The notes beneath the pieces are model-generated. The model did not search any database. It was given only the letters and a program-made list of their open reading frames with translations, and had not been told where the DNA came from. This document shows, piece after piece, positions 19,967 to 33,854 of a DNA stretch of 64,000 bases. The stretch is from Dromaius novaehollandiae (taxonomy: Eukaryota > Chordata > Aves > Casuariiformes > Dromaiidae). The position numbers and the translations under genes are program-made. How positions within the stretch are numbered: position 1 is the stretch's first letter; every line of letters starts with the position of its first letter. The DNA is taken from NCBI RefSeq assembly GCF_036370855.1, contig NC_088111.1, positions 21,363,501 to 21,427,500 of the forward strand. Direction: 5' to 3'.

Positions 19967-22900
19967 CCCAGTAATCAACAGCTTGGTACCACTTGGGATA
20001 GAGGGAGAGAGAAAAATTCATGGTTCCATGAGGTATGATACTAACAAAACATACCCGAGGCTGAAGCCCACAGCTACAAAGTGAGGCACTGGCAGAGGGA
20101 GGAAGCACAGCCCCAAGCTCCCATCTCACCATTTGTGTTTTAACTTGGGCAGAATCCCTGTTCCCTCCTGCTCTTGGGAGAAGAACTACTGGAGCACTGC
20201 TCCTGCAAACAAGGAAACTAACTGTGACCACCATCAACTCTGCCAAACGGTGCAGCAGCGCTATCCTGTGCCAGACTACACAACATTATCCCCTCATCTA
20301 CCAGCCACGCTCTGGGCACTGCAAGCAGGACCTCGAGCCTTCTGGCAAGACAAAAACCATCAGGGCACTGTCATCAGTCGCCAGTGGCTGTCAGTCTCCC
20401 TTTAGGATGATTAGCAGGCCTTAACGAAAAGCTAAGCCAGTCTTGTGCCTCAGGAAAGCATTTCATGCTTAACAACTCAGCCAACAAGCTTTGTACTGAT
20501 CTGTGGGAAGAAAGATTGCCAAGGGACAGAGGAAGAGAGATGAACCCTAGCAAAACTTGACATGCCTGGAGTCCAGCCTGTAGTCAGATCAGAGCTCAGT
20601 AATCAAACCACTGTAGTCATGCTAATGGACATCATCTTGCAGCAAGGGGAAAGGGGAGGATGGCTGTTCTTCCTAGAGACATTTGCCATTAATGCCACTG
20701 ACTAGACAACCTCTGCTCTGCTCCTTTGGTAGCAGGAGACCAGAAGGCAGACCACAAACCTGCATATCTTCTCTTTTACCTCAGGAACCACATCTGCAAT
20801 CCCTCCAATGAACATTGATCCAAGGAGAGACTCTCAACACAGAGCCCTTCTAAGAGCACTCAGGGCACTGTCCCAAATGAACTGGGTACTGGAGTTTGCA
20901 CACACACGCACACACTCACTCTTCCCCTGGAGTTTTTGGCTTCAGATGCAACTTTGAAGGGCGCTTACATTCACTGCTGGATGCTGAAGGAATCATGCAG
21001 GAAGACTGGGTGCAGACTGCTGCAATGGAGTCACGTTCCCCCATGTTTTACTGACCTGGGGTGAAGCAGGGCTGAGGGCTTGCCTGGTGAGCTGGGCTGC
21101 CTGGGGATGCATGGAGACCAGAGGCTTTGAACAGCAGTGAATCCCATCAACCCCACAGCTGGTCTCGGCCTTTCCCCCTCCTGGATCATCCTTACTTTCT
21201 CCAGCTCTGTCCCCCTTCCCAGGTTTTTTCAGATCTGGCAGATGAATGCAATAATGCACAAACTTGGCTGCTGCACCAGCCTTGGTTTGAGGAGCCTGTT
21301 GCCATGCTGCAGCCAGCAGGTTCTCCTCTATCTTCAGGCTCAGCGGGAGCATGAATACAGAGAGAGCAGCTGCCTCAGGTGCTGCTCAGACACAGGGCAA
21401 ATGAAGCAGCATTTCCTCCATGCAATAGGAGGAAGAAGCAATTTATTCTGACACATGGCAAAAGCCTGAGGTGGGGTTGGCCCTTTTCTGTCAAATCATA
21501 TAGAGGCTTATGTGCTGGAGCTGAGAAGGGAGAGTATTGGCAGCCAAATGATACATGCACCACTCACTGAGGGAGACCATCAACAACTTAAAAGAACCAG
21601 ACTGCAAGTTACCTGCCTATCTCCCTGGGATGCTAGTGGCAGGCAAGCACAATGCGTGCTAGCTGGCCATCACCGCTTGTCAGAAGTATCCCGGGCTGCC
21701 AGCTACCATTAAGGGTTCAATGCAGCACTTGGATACATGCTGGGACAACTCTCAATATACCTCTCTCTAGACAGTCCATGTCTCCCACCTTTCCCCAGCC
21801 AAAAAGGGTTGAGCTTTGGGGGACAGATGCCTCTGGGGTGAGACACGTTGTTAAACAGCACCCAACAATGTGGCACAGGTGAGATGTACACACTTGCTTC
21901 TCAAGCTTGAACCAACATGACTCTAGCATCTGTTTAGTCTCCAGGGAATGCATTGATACAGCTGTTCCTTTCTTAGCTTGCAATAGCTGGCTAACTGCTG
22001 GATTCTCTCTTCCCACAAAGCATCTGGGGAAGTTCTGGACAGAACTGGGAATGATTTTCCCACTCTGGCCTAAGAAACACACAAGTGCCTAAAAGAAATA
22101 AAGCTTCAGGCCTGTACACACTTCTGCCTGGGTATCCACGCAGTCCTGTGCCTGCAGTATACAGTGATGCTTTGGAGGGCCTTGGATTCTCCTCCTGGGT
22201 GGTCTATTATCTAGGCAGGGACCAACGCACTGATAGACCAAGGGTCCTGACCAAACACTAAGTCTATGGTGAGGCCAGAAACCAAACGTGAATTTCCCAG
22301 TTACTTGTATTGATCCTTCACCATCCTCTACACTATGCTAGCAAGTAGGAATAATTATTTCTAAACCTTTGGCTCTATCCAGTCCTGCTGTCTGCAAACA
22401 GCAATAATCACAGAAATCAAGAAGAACAGGGAGACTGAACACCTTTGAGCCCAGAAGGTGAAGGGCACGGCGATCAAGTTGTGAGAAGACAGACAGAAGC
22501 ACGCTGCACTGCGGCCAAAGTTGCCCATGCCATATCTAAAGCCAGGAATGTTGGGCAGACCACTTTCAGCAGCACAGCCCTCGCACACTCTCCCCAGCTG
22601 GTTCTGGGAGTGTATGCTTGCCTCCATCCCAGAATAGAAAGCATCTGGAGTCACATCTGAGCACTGCCACCAGGAGGATGAAAGACTTTCAGACACTCCT
22701 CTCATTTCACTGACACTGTCTTTAAGGGCTCTTCTCCTCACTCTCTACTACATAAACAGATCCCTTTGTTGGCAATTTTCCACAGGTGGTGAAGTTCTAG
22801 ATGCTCCTGCGAGGCCTTTCCAACTTACTTTATTTTATTTAAATAACAGGGACATATGCTTTATTACAGCAATTAAAGGGTTTGTGTGTGTATGTGGAGG

Positions 22901-25319
22901 AAATCTTAAGAGAACAAAACACACCACTGAGCCTGGGATTCACTGAGCTACCATGACCTCTAAGCATCCTTTAGCAGTACAGACATCAGCACCTGGCCAC
23001 AGAGCAGCGGAGCAGCATTTGTCTGCAGGCATCAGACCAAGGGGCTGTGAATGAGCTTCTAACTCTTCGACTACGTCACACTCAATCTTCCAGTACTAGC
23101 AAGATTTATATCAACAGCAGAAGATCATGAGGACTCCTGTTTCCTTTCAAAAACAACAGCTACCCCCTGAACAGAGTGAAGGCCTCATCTCCAGGACGTG
23201 GTCAGAGCCAGAGATCAGGTTAAACAGGAATTAACCAGGTGCTGAAGTGGCTATAAGGGGCTCTTGGAAGCAGAGCAGTTTATGCTGAATCAAGCTGTGT
23301 GTGCTCCCTCTCCAAACAGGGAAGCCCTAGCGAAGGACAGTCTCAGCATACCATGTGCTGCCTGCATGCAAGCAGTAAGGCAGGCGCACTTGCAATGAAC
23401 TCCACGCCCCTTGTTAACTGGAAAGCCCCTCTGAGCTAGGTGCAACAGGGCCTATAGAGAGGTATTCCCTTACCCCAATTTCATTCCACGTGAGACCCAA
23501 AGCAGCCTCTGTGCATGAGCTGGGTTAGCCCAGATGAGAAAAGATAACCTGCAATATGGCAATCCAGCTGGGCAATACTTCTCTTTGGAGAGAGAGGACC
23601 CCAGCAGGGGAAGCTGTCCCGGCTGCAGTAGAGGTAGAGGCAATACCACTGAAGGAGCTGGGCAGTCCTTCAAATAACAAAGTTTTGATTACCTCTTTCC
23701 AGGTCCAGTTTGAAGCAGGCCCTGCAGAAACAGAGTGCAGGCTGCTCTTTCAAAGAGGATCCAAGTAGGGAACTAGAGAAAGAAGGAACTCTTCAATGCT
23801 AAAAATCTGTGAAAGTGTGAAGGAAAGAAAGCAAAGATGGGGCTGACTCCCATGATAATACTTTACAGTAAAGATTTATCCGGTGTCAGTGAGGAAGGAA
23901 GAAGGTAAGGGCAGGAGCAAGAAACTGAAATGAACTCGTTTAAGCTGCTCTCTCATCTGAGGAGCTGGGGCAGCTTCAGCAAGGAGGGTGGACACTTGGG
24001 ACCACAAGAAACTTGATTCCCAAAGCGTGGCCATTCACACCTGAAATATGTTTGAAAAATCATTCTAAGAGCAACCTGTGTTGAAGACAAAGCTAGAAAA
24101 AGGGAAAGCTCTATTTGTTGTTATTATTTTTCTAAGTACAATTAACGAATTTAAGTGAGGTTCTGTGGTCTACCTCAAAAGAGACCATGCTGCCCAGGGA
24201 ACAGAGGAGCACAATGACCAGGCAATGATCTACAGTCAGAGCCATGCAGACTCTACACACTGCAGGGACTATTGGCCCAGTGCTTCTCCTCTGGGAAAAA
24301 AATCCCAGCTATTTGAAGCCCCCAGCATCTCACAATTTTCCAACACAATTCTGCAGGAGTTGTCTTTCTCCTCTGCCCCTGGGTTTCCTCACCAGTAAAA
24401 CATGAAAAGCAAGTCTTGCTGACCTTGGAGAGACCCATCTTTGTGTCTTTCAATGTTTGTCCAGCATTAAGAACCCAACATGGAAAACACCATCAATGCC
24501 TCAAGAACAGCAAAGAAGAGGCCAAGATGAAGGTATGGTTGATACTTTTACTCTGCTCTCATAATGCCTGGCCTCAATGCAGGATCAAGCTGGAGCATGG
24601 TGGGGAGGGGGCTATAAACAAATACAGGGAATGCACATTCAAGGAGACAATATAGGCAGCTGGGAAACAAGTTTGCCAGGACAAACTGCTCCTGACATGG
24701 GTCTATGTAGATCCCTAGCATGAACCAAGTGGCAAACATTTTGCCCTTCACCTAGCTGGCATAGGGTTATTTGTTGCCACTCTTCCCAGCCCTGTAGAGG
24801 ATATATACATTCTGTATTAGAAAACAAAAGCACCTGTGTGTGCAGGGTATCTTGGGAGGAACATGTCCGTTTGCCTAGATAAAGATGACTGTTCATTATC
24901 TTTAAGAATGGGGAATGAGTTTAGATGTCACACACTTGAACAACGGCATTTGCAACTTATGCTAGCACCCGTTCTATCCCACATTAAAGACTGTTTCACA
25001 CTTTCCAAAGCAGCAGGCCATAGGACTGGAAGTTGGGGAGGGAAAAACTTTTCCTGTTCCCATAGACAGATGTGGGGCAAGGTTATTTAAACAGGCTAAT
25101 GAAGCTATGGGCCCATAATTGGAAAAAGATGGGAAAAGCTGATGGGACTGTAAGCCAGGCAGAAGAGACGCATACTCAGGACTCATCCACAGCCCTGACT
25201 CCCAGTGCAACTTCCCTCCTGTTTGGGGAGGCTGGGAGAGGAGATTTACTGGTGGCTGCCTAGCTGAATTACTGCTCAGCTGAGATTTATGCTACAATTT
25301 GTAGCACCATTAAAATAAA

Positions 25320-25382
25320 ATCAGAGGAAGTGGGAGAAGAGAAAAAGAAAAGGAAAGAAAGGGGAGGGAGGGGAAATGAGTG
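25320..25382 (+). repeat. Purine-rich (GA) tract
   Basis: Some 60 bases consist almost only of A and G, with repeated GGAAG, AAAGAAAAGG and GGGAGGG words. It may form unusual structure, but no function is indicated. Confidence 0.8.
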
Positions 25383-28008
25383 AGGAACAACAACATAGCT
25401 CCAAAGCTGTCTGGTCCCATCACTCACATCTCCACTGAATAAATCACACTGCATTTCCGGCTGCTATGCTCCAACTTTCAGTTCTTGTGATGGTAATACC
25501 TAAGTTCACTTCACAGGGGAGCACACAAAGGATGCCTCTAATAGAAATCTGTCCATCCTCACAACAGCTGAAGAGTCAGGCTCAACAAATGTGGCAGATA
25601 GAATGATGCCTGATGCCCAGGGCTTCCACAGGCCAGGGTAGTGGGTGCTTCCAGGGCTTCCATGCAGTTGCCAAGGCTCCAGAAGACAGGAGACACCCCT
25701 ACCCCAACCAACAACACTCCTGACTTCTCCTTTCTCAGTCCAAGTGTTGGTTAAACACAACTGCCATTCCTGCCTGCCAGTCAGAGGTGAGCTAAATTAT
25801 CTCCTGCACCTCCAGCAGACTGCCAGCTTTGCACAGCAGATCTGCAGGAAAAAGGGCCTGAGTAACGTTTCAAAGAGACACCTGGACTTCTAAAAGCTAG
25901 TCTCGCTTTTCATCAGAAAGGAAAAGAACCAAACAAACCAGCATCTCTCTGCACTTTCCCCAGGGCTACAGCAAGCAGGGCTCAACTCTTACGTGTAGAA
26001 AAGGACCAAAAAAGGCAGTTCTGGCTGAAGTTGCACTGGATCAATGTCCTTGCATGTGCAGGCCACAGGATTCCCCCACCAAGATACCCACTGACTCCTC
26101 CTGTGAGGAGAAATCAAGGAAAGGCTAGGGTGCCTTGCAGCTCCCAAGAAATCCTGGTTCTGCTCTGCAAGACTGGATTCTTGACACATGCCCTTCAAAA
26201 TCAAAATCAAAATATCTTAGTGAACTTTAACAGAAGAGCTTCCTTTCCACATCACGGAAATGCACCCTGCTCTGGGATAGCTGCTCTATACCACATTGCT
26301 GGAACTATGGAAGAAACTCAGCATCACATCCAAACAGACTTTGGCCTTTCACCATCTCAGCACCCCTAGGCCAGGCTTAAGGACCTCAATTTCACACCTT
26401 ATTACAGTAATCACCACAGGGGCGCATAACGAGAGGCCAAAAGGTCAATCCAGTGCTAACCATACAGGCATCAGTGAACTTTCAAGCCCTGCTGCTGAAG
26501 TACCTCCATGTGGCATTCCAGCCAGCAGCTGAGCCCAACTCCATTTTGCAAATGAGATGGGAGAAGACAGAATCATAGACACAGGCTGAGACCCACTGAC
26601 AGCAGTTTAAAGTGAACAGGTCCAGTTTGCATGTGCAGCTGACCTATAAATGTCACTTATTTCTCTCTTTCTCATGTTCCTGAACTTTGGACAAGAACAT
26701 CGGCAACAATTTCCAAGAAGCCCAGTGGGATAAAACAGGCTGATCTTACTCCTGCTTGGCTGTGAATGCTCTCACTTGCATGGCCTGCTCTACATTTTCA
26801 TTTCCTTACACGTATGGCAGTAGCTCCTCCAGCAGTTAGTGACATAGTAATTACTAGGGAAGCCCCTACAAGTTATACTGTACCCTGGAGGCCTCTGGAC
26901 TCAGTAATTCAGAACAGAGCACTGTTTACTGCCTCATAAAGATGAAGCACTTAAGTTAGTGCTTTGATAGCTAGAATCTAGAGGATGCTCCTGGCTTGAG
27001 CATGTGCAATTAACCCTCACATCTCCACATGCCGGAGAAACATCCTGCTATCAAAACAATCCTGCAAAGCCCACGTTGGGGCTTCTCCAACATGCAGCTC
27101 AGCATCCCTTTCCTCCCAGGAGGATGCAGCATTTCCTGCCGTGGACAGTAACTCCCATTCTCCTTTAAAGCTCCAAAGCTTCTTCAAGAAAAGTCAAGCA
27201 CACTCTCACAAACAGCTCTCTCTCCCTTCCCAGTAGGGTAACCTCAGCACACACGCTGTCCAAGGACAACCTGAATGACAACATTGCCAACCCATAGTTA
27301 CAGGGCAGAGATAGAGACGGAAGAAAGAGAGGGAGAGAAAGAGCAAGCGTGCATGCTCTGCCTGCAGGAGACTCAGTGCTGTACATGATGGATGGGTTCT
27401 GTCAGCTGCCATGCCCTCCCCACCATCTTACTACAGACAGCAACCTCTCCAACAGCCAACCACACTGGCACTGAGCAAGCCAGGGGCTGCAGTTCCCACA
27501 CCAGCTTGCCCAGAAAATGGGAAGCATCTAAACATTCGCTCTAGGAAAATACAACCCAAGGAAAACAGGTCATTGGGCCAAGCTTTACTGGTTTGTTAAG
27601 AGGTTCTGTAGGGTACACGCAATGCAATGATGTGCCTAACATACACATCACTACAGGGTCTCTGTGCCATGCAGGCTGCTAGGCAGGAGAACAGCAGGGT
27701 TAATTATCCATCGGTTTTGCAACATGGGCTGCAATCTTGCAGCTCCTGCAAAATCTTTTTCACATTTCAGAAGCGTGATATGTTTCCAAATCCAGCACAC
27801 TCCACAGACAGACACTGGAGCTGTCAGGTAAGGCAGAAAACTCAGTCCTTCAGCAGGGGAGGTTAAACAGGACCTGCTTACTAGAGCTGGTGGCATAGGT
27901 CCGAGAGGAAGTCCCCCTGTTGCATGGGACACATGCAAGCCAAGACCAGGGTTCAGAATAAAAGATTTCTCCTCCTGTTGCAAGGAATCAGAGGAACATT
28001 TTATTTTA

Positions 28009-28092
28009 TAAATATATATATATGTTTGTGTGTGTGTGTATACACACACACATTATATATATACACACAGATCTCCATATACACACATATAG
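28009..28092 (+). repeat. Compound TA/TG/CA microsatellite with a palindromic centre
   Basis: A TA run is followed by (TG)n, then TATA, (CA)n, another TA run and more CA units. Bases 28029-28052 form a perfect 24-nt palindrome of alternating purine and pyrimidine. Confidence 0.95.
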
Positions 28093-28340
28093 CTTTACTT
28101 TTCCAAGGTATACAGGTCAAAAGCAGGTTTTCAGTAAGATGAAAAGATCCTGCACATGTCCACCTGAGCTTGCTTCTCAGTGCTCCACAACAGTTCCCGA
28201 GAGTGTTACAGAAGGCACAGGGAGCTATGGACACCCTATCCTTTCCATGCCTAAAGGTACTAAGAGCCAGGCTCCCAACATCTCCTTTTACTTTAGTGAA
28301 TCTGCCAGGTTTCAAATGTAAGAAGCCTTGCCCTGTTTAA

Positions 28341-28396
28341 ACTACAAGTCCCAGCATGCAATATCACTCTGAGCGCTGCATGCTAGGGGCTGCAGT
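28341..28396. promoter_or_regulatory. Intronic ZNF143-like inverted pair
   Basis: The plus strand has ACTACAAGTCCCAGCATGCA (28341-28360), nearly the textbook ZNF143/THAP11 element. After a 16-nt loop comes TGCATGCTAGGGGCTGCAGT (28377-28396), whose reverse complement repeats the pattern with a few changes. It lies deep within the CAPN15 first intron, far from the CpG island. It could be a bound distal site, an eroded mobile element or a stem-loop RNA; sequence alone does not decide. Confidence 0.5.
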
Positions 28397-29735
28397 CGGC
28401 AGGGCTTGAACCCATGCCTCAGAAGACAGAGTTGAGCTCTGAACTGCTCTGGGCAAGGGCAAATGATGTCCCTCTAGTTCCCAGCAGGCTGCCAATTTGG
28501 CAGCCTTTAAGTGCCTGCAGCCTAAACTGTTGTCCTTGCACCATGCACTGCCCTGACTTTCCAGCTGACTGCCCCGCTGCCATCCAGACGGTCTGCAGGC
28601 TGCATTCACAGGTCGATTGAAGTTTCCTTGTGGTTTCAATGTCCTGCTGTAGCTTCAGAAATGCCATCTGTAACCTAGGAGCAGTTTCTTTCTCTTCAGA
28701 TAGCTTCTTCACACTTTCTCACAGTCACCTTCAGCACCTGCCCCTCCCCAGGATCCAGCGATCTTTGCTGGCACACGTGCTCTAATAGATGGGCTGGCTG
28801 GCACAGTTTGTCAGCTGCATTACCCGTGCTTTGCCAGTATTAGTCAGTGGGAAGGCAGGTGCGGCAGGGCTAGAAGCATGGAAGGTTATCCAATTCAAAT
28901 AAAAGCCCAGGGCAGTTTGTTGAGGATCTGCACCCTAGATGGAGGCAGGTTGGTAAGGTACAGCTACTTGGCCAGGTTGGGGACCCCTGGGCAGGAACAG
29001 ACAGATGCGTGATTTCTTATGCAGCCCCCAGCCTGCCAAATTCAAATAGCATCGAACCACAATTTATTTTTCCTCTACGATTTCTTCCTGTGTCCCTAGA
29101 ATGACAGCCCTCCTATTCACAACAGCCCTGCACCCAGGGGGACTGTCTCATCCGAGGGAACGAAGGCCTGCAGACCGTTCATTCAGGACACACTCTCCTC
29201 CAACTCCTCCAAGCATGAGCACCAGCCTCCAGCAGAGATGGGATCAACACAGCCTTTCCGTGCCATGGCAAGCTTGGGGCCACATGGTTGAGGGAGGGAA
29301 AAGGGAGGCTGTAGCTCTCTGTATGTTCTTCTCTCCAAGTCCAAATCATGTTAGTCAGAGCCCAGAGCCACCAGGATCAAACTGGATTCAGTTATTCGTC
29401 GAGGAAATCCAGTACCTTGCCTTTTGCAGCAACTACTACCTGACACTTTTGGAAGAAAGCAAGGAGCTCCAGAACAAACCCAGAAAATGACTGGCGACTG
29501 GGCAGCGCTGAACTTCTCAGAGGGGAAGGGAGCTTCCTGCCTGACCCACCTGCACAAAGCCTGAGGCTGTTCTCCTTACCCTCATCCGCCTCTCATTAGC
29601 CCACAATACAATAGCACAAGCATGAGGTTAATGCAGTCCATCTCCCTCCAGGACAGACACTGCACAGAGCTGGGCGGACAGGTTTGTGGTTTCTACTTCA
29701 GCTCTTTAACGTGACTGCGGGAGAAAGACAAATAC

Positions 29736-29759
29736 TCCCCCCCCCCCAAAAAAAAAAAA
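29736..29759 (+). repeat. C12-A12 homopolymer pair
   Basis: Twelve C are followed directly by twelve A. Confidence 0.95.
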
Positions 29760-30038
29760 CAACCCAATTTCCTATGTTTCCTCCTTCCTTGCAGCAGCTC
29801 AACCAGGACCCTGAGCTTCCTGCTGTCATCAGATTCAGCCATCGGAATCTTCTGGAAGACTGAGACCACTTCACAGCTCTGGGCCACATACACAACGCCT
29901 TTCAGGGAGGCCAAGAGATTTGCCAGGAAACTGCGACAGGCTTCCCTCTCTGCAGCAAAAGAAGTCGATGGACAAATGCAGAAGAGTTCCTCTGGAAAAA
30001 TCCCTGTTCTGCCTTCTCTTACTCTTCTCTGGGCCTAA

Positions 30039-30054
30039 CCCCCCCCCCCCCCCC
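30039..30054 (+). repeat. Poly(C) run of 16
   Basis: This is an uninterrupted C run. In CAPN15 pre-mRNA (minus strand) it would be poly(G). Confidence 0.95.
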
Positions 30055-32044
30055 AAACTACCCATGTCTCCCTCCCCCAACATACCTACATTTGGAAACA
30101 CACTGCTCCAAATGCAAAACCAAAGGACTCTACCAGTCCAGCCTACCACACCTTGCCACACTACAGAGTACAAGAGACCTGCTTCGTTCACAGCAAGATT
30201 GCATCTCCAGAATCCCTTCCGCAAAGAGGTGGAGAGGACACGACCATGGGTCGAGGCATAGCCAAGGCCAGATGCAGCAAGACATTCTGAGAGCACTAGG
30301 TCAAAGCAAAATTACCCCACATCTACACTTGGAGAAGGATCTGTATCTACATCCCTGGAACATGGGAGCTCAGCTACTGCAGAATCGGGAGTGCCCTGAA
30401 CCCAGGTAAAGGTACTGCTCTCCTGTCGTAATTTTGGCACTATTTAAGGGACAAGTCCGCTGTGCTCTCCATGGTGTGAAAACAACACTCCAGGCAAGGA
30501 GTTCAGGCATTTCTGTTCAAACTTCAGCCAACCCTGCTGGGTAAGACCTCAGCACACAAGCTCTGACTCCCTGCCCTGGCTTCTGCTCCTCTTTGGAGAG
30601 GGTAAGCAGGCAGGATAGCCTTGTTATCTGCACTTACTGTGGGGAAATGAAGATGGGGAAGGACCCTTTACCCCTGGATCCCTGTGCTGGCACTCAGCCC
30701 AGGAATGTAAGTATCTGACATCCACTGCCCTCGCAAGGCTGCTCAGTGTCAGGGGGAAAAAAAAATAGGTGGCTTAGCCCAGTTCCCAAGGAACAGCCTG
30801 GCCAAAGCACCAGAGAAGCTGAGGTCTGGAGGGCTACGAGAGGTGCCGAAACCCAGAGCAAGGCAGGGACAGCCAGGAGGTAAGGAGAAAGGGAAACTTG
30901 CCCTGGTACTGCAGGGAACACTTTCTGTTCAGGTAGATACTGATAACTTCAGTCTCCACTACTCGGTGCCATCCTCCGAGTTCTTCACAGCTCCAGAGCC
31001 TTAAATAGCCTCAATTTAAACAACTAAGAGGCTTTGTGAGTGGACTGATAAAGCAGCCAGCATGAAGAATGGATGGGCAGGACTGGAAACCTCAGGCTGA
31101 ATACAGCTGAATACATAACATTGCCAACCCCTCTGCGCTGCACATTTCCCTGGACAAGACATTATTCCAGCTGCCACGTACTTCAGCGAGAACTGGCAAG
31201 CAAACAGTTACAAGCCCAATGCTCTTATCAGCAGGTATCCGTGACAACCAGCAATATCATTACTCTACAAAATCCCAGCTGAACTTTGATGCCACAACTC
31301 CTCCACAGGGAGTACAACCCGCATAGGGACACATCCATCTCCCTGCAGCACCTGGGGAACATGAGCTCCACTCCAGCTTGATGAACAGGCACATCCTAAA
31401 TCTCAGAGCAGATGCTAGTACCCTGTGGTTTAGTAGACTGGTCTCTCTTTTCTCCTTATCCCTCCTCCATGAATATGGAGTCAGATCAGATTTTGGTTAT
31501 CTCCAGCTTTCCCACAACCCCAGATCTCTGTTCCTTGCCCAGAAGCTTGGAAGTAGTTTACCAGTCACTCCAAAGATAGGCAGCATGTTTGTGCACGTAG
31601 AGGTGGGTTTGGTTAGCTTTGTATGGGAGTGATTCCACAAGCTTTGAGAATATACCCTAAAATCCCCAAATCAGCTTCTCAAGGCATTACTATGCCTGAT
31701 GTTTTGAGCTGCTCCTAAGAGTCTGAGCACGAGTAGAGAGGAGTTCAAGGGGTAAAAAGGAGGGAGGGAATAAAAACTGAAATGACTAATGGGTTGAAAC
31801 ACTGCTACCTTGGGGAAGGCAAACACAGGCAAACCACAGGCAGGTTTAACACCTGCAACGTGCAAAATCAAGTCTCTGAGCAGGCCCCAAACCAAAAGGT
31901 AGCTAGTTAAAACCTAGCCTGCCCCAACCCACAGCCCAAACCACAGCTCTGTCCATGTGAATGTATTCCAAAGAGCAGTAATGCTAGCCCACTAAGGCAA
32001 TCAGTCTCCTGGGGCTGAGGCATTTTTCTGTGATCTAATAACAG

Positions 32045-32155
32045 AAAACAGCAGGTGAACTCTGCAGAGTAATTTCATGCTCTACCACTAGCTTTTCTCC
32101 CCAGTCCCAGACATCTCACTTTTCCTCTGGGCCTCGGTTTCTCCAAAAGGAGACA
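32045..32155 (+). repeat. MIR-like SINE remnant
   Basis: CATGCTCTACCACTAGCTTTT leads, after a gap, to TCTGGGCCTCGGTTTCTCC. This parallels GGCTCTGCCACT ... CTGTGCCTCAGTTTCCCC of MIR in the right order and spacing. Confidence 0.55.
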
Positions 32156-33679
32156 TGTCCTCTGGATGCCAGCTCTGCTTATACCTCACGCAGAGGTGAA
32201 ATGCCATAAGCCAGGAGAGCGGGGAGGAGCTGCAGACAACTGCATTCCCCCTCCATATGGCTTCTTGCCATTCATCAGTATTTCAGCATCCCCTTATTAA
32301 CATCCCCAGAAGACTCAAGAAGGCTGAAAAACCCCAATGCAGAATTGTGGGATGTTAACCCCGCAGTTTTGATTTGTTTCTTTACACATACTTAAGCCAT
32401 GAGGTTCACAGACACCTGGATGCCTCACTCCAGGTTTCTCTCCAGAATTAAGTGGCGCTTCTGGGAGCAGCAGAGCCACTGCTCCTGGGAGGTATACAGC
32501 AAGTGCCCTTCCACCAGCTGCCAACAGTAAAAGCAAGTCCTATCACTCTCCTCTCAAAGCAGAGAGATTCATATACTTCTAGCATTAAAACAAACGAAAG
32601 TTAAAAAAAACCCTTGTCTGTTCCTCCCCTGCTATCACAGTTGTTGAGACCAAGAGGTATTTCATTTTGAAGATGCTTTTATTGAAAAATGCAAAGCCTT
32701 TCCAGAATGCTGAGGGTTTTTAGCACCCCAGAAAATGCAGACTCTCTGTGGGAGGAAGGTGCTCAGACAGCTTCCAACCAAACTGAACAGTGGTCAGATG
32801 CACTCAAATTCAGCCACATGGATCTCACAACACTTTCCCCAAAGTGTGTCTACTCAGTGGAGCAAATTCAAACAATTCTCACTGCTATAAGCCCTTCCAC
32901 ATGGTGTCTAAAGTGCTCTGCAATCCATGAACACTTTCAACCCATCAGCCTGGTGCTAATATGTACCCAGCTCTGCGATACATCACATTGAAAGGTTCAC
33001 AGCAAACAGCAACACAGCAGGTCAGGCAGCAAACACCCCATCTGCTTGTGGCTATGTTGAAGAAAACCATCAAGAATTTGGCAAAGACAGAAGCCTGTTG
33101 CCACTCTTTATGAACGATGGGAACTGAAGACTAGGTAAACAGAAGAAACTCTCCCATCTAGAAGGCAGTCCAGTGTCCTAATTCCCTCCTAACACCTTGA
33201 TAGGTGTAGAAGGATACACACCTGAGAGCTGCCATTACCACTTCCAGGATCAGCAAGAGAAGCTGTCACCAACACATGGCTCCCAAGCAATTCAACTGCA
33301 GTAGCAGGGACAGCGTTATGTTCTACCACCAGCACCGGGTTTTGTGGCACCATGCCTTGTTGCTCTCAGCTTCATAAAGGTTTTGGTATGTAGTGGCTAG
33401 TCAGTAAGTTCTGCTGTTCTGCATCTGCTGGCTCTGCTGAACGCTCTGATCCAAAGACAGCCCAGGCTCAACACCTTCAAGCGTACAAGCCAGGAGAGTC
33501 CCTGGGGACTTCCAGCTAAGCCAGAATTTGGCTGGAATGTGCACATACTTACTAAAGATGTATTTAAAAATAAAATCTTTGCCCTAAGCAGGGATTTCAG
33601 CAACAAGCTTCCCTTCACTAACATGCATTAATGCACAGTACCTCTAGTCTTTAACTAGCTATGTCCTCCCAGCACATGG

Positions 33680-33825
33680 TGAAAGGCAGGCGCATACTCC
33701 TGTTAAAGAGATGGGACTCTGACACATAGAAGGAGACTGTACAGCCTAGCCCAGGAGGGAACAGGAACCCAAATCTGGATATCGAAAGTCTCAAGCTACT
33801 ACCATTAAGGCCTTGCCTCTTCTTC
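33680..33825 (-). repeat. MIR-like SINE remnant
   Basis: The plus strand shows AGAGATGGGACTCTGACACA, GGAACAGGAACCCAAATCTGG and ACCATTAAGGCCTTGC. The order matches the antisense MIR core and its tRNA-related head (AACCCAGGTCT ... ACCACTAGGCCATGC). Confidence 0.45.
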
Positions 33826-33839
33826 CTCATGTCCCTCCT

Positions 33840-33854
33840 CCCCCCCCCCCCCCC
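33840..33854 (+). repeat. Poly(C) run of 15
   Basis: This is an uninterrupted C run at the edge of the MIR-like remnant just to its left. Confidence 0.95.

Larger units (their letters stand above)
12736..28008 (-). other. CAPN15 first intron, middle part A: repeat remnants only
   Basis: About 15 kb without a supported exon. The content is a C11 run at 12872, MIR-like remnants at 15425-15500 and 19725-19790, a (CAAA)n run at 19941-19966, a short AC microsatellite near 20900 and a purine-rich tract at 25320-25382. Remaining open frames are short and lack family features. Confidence 0.65.
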
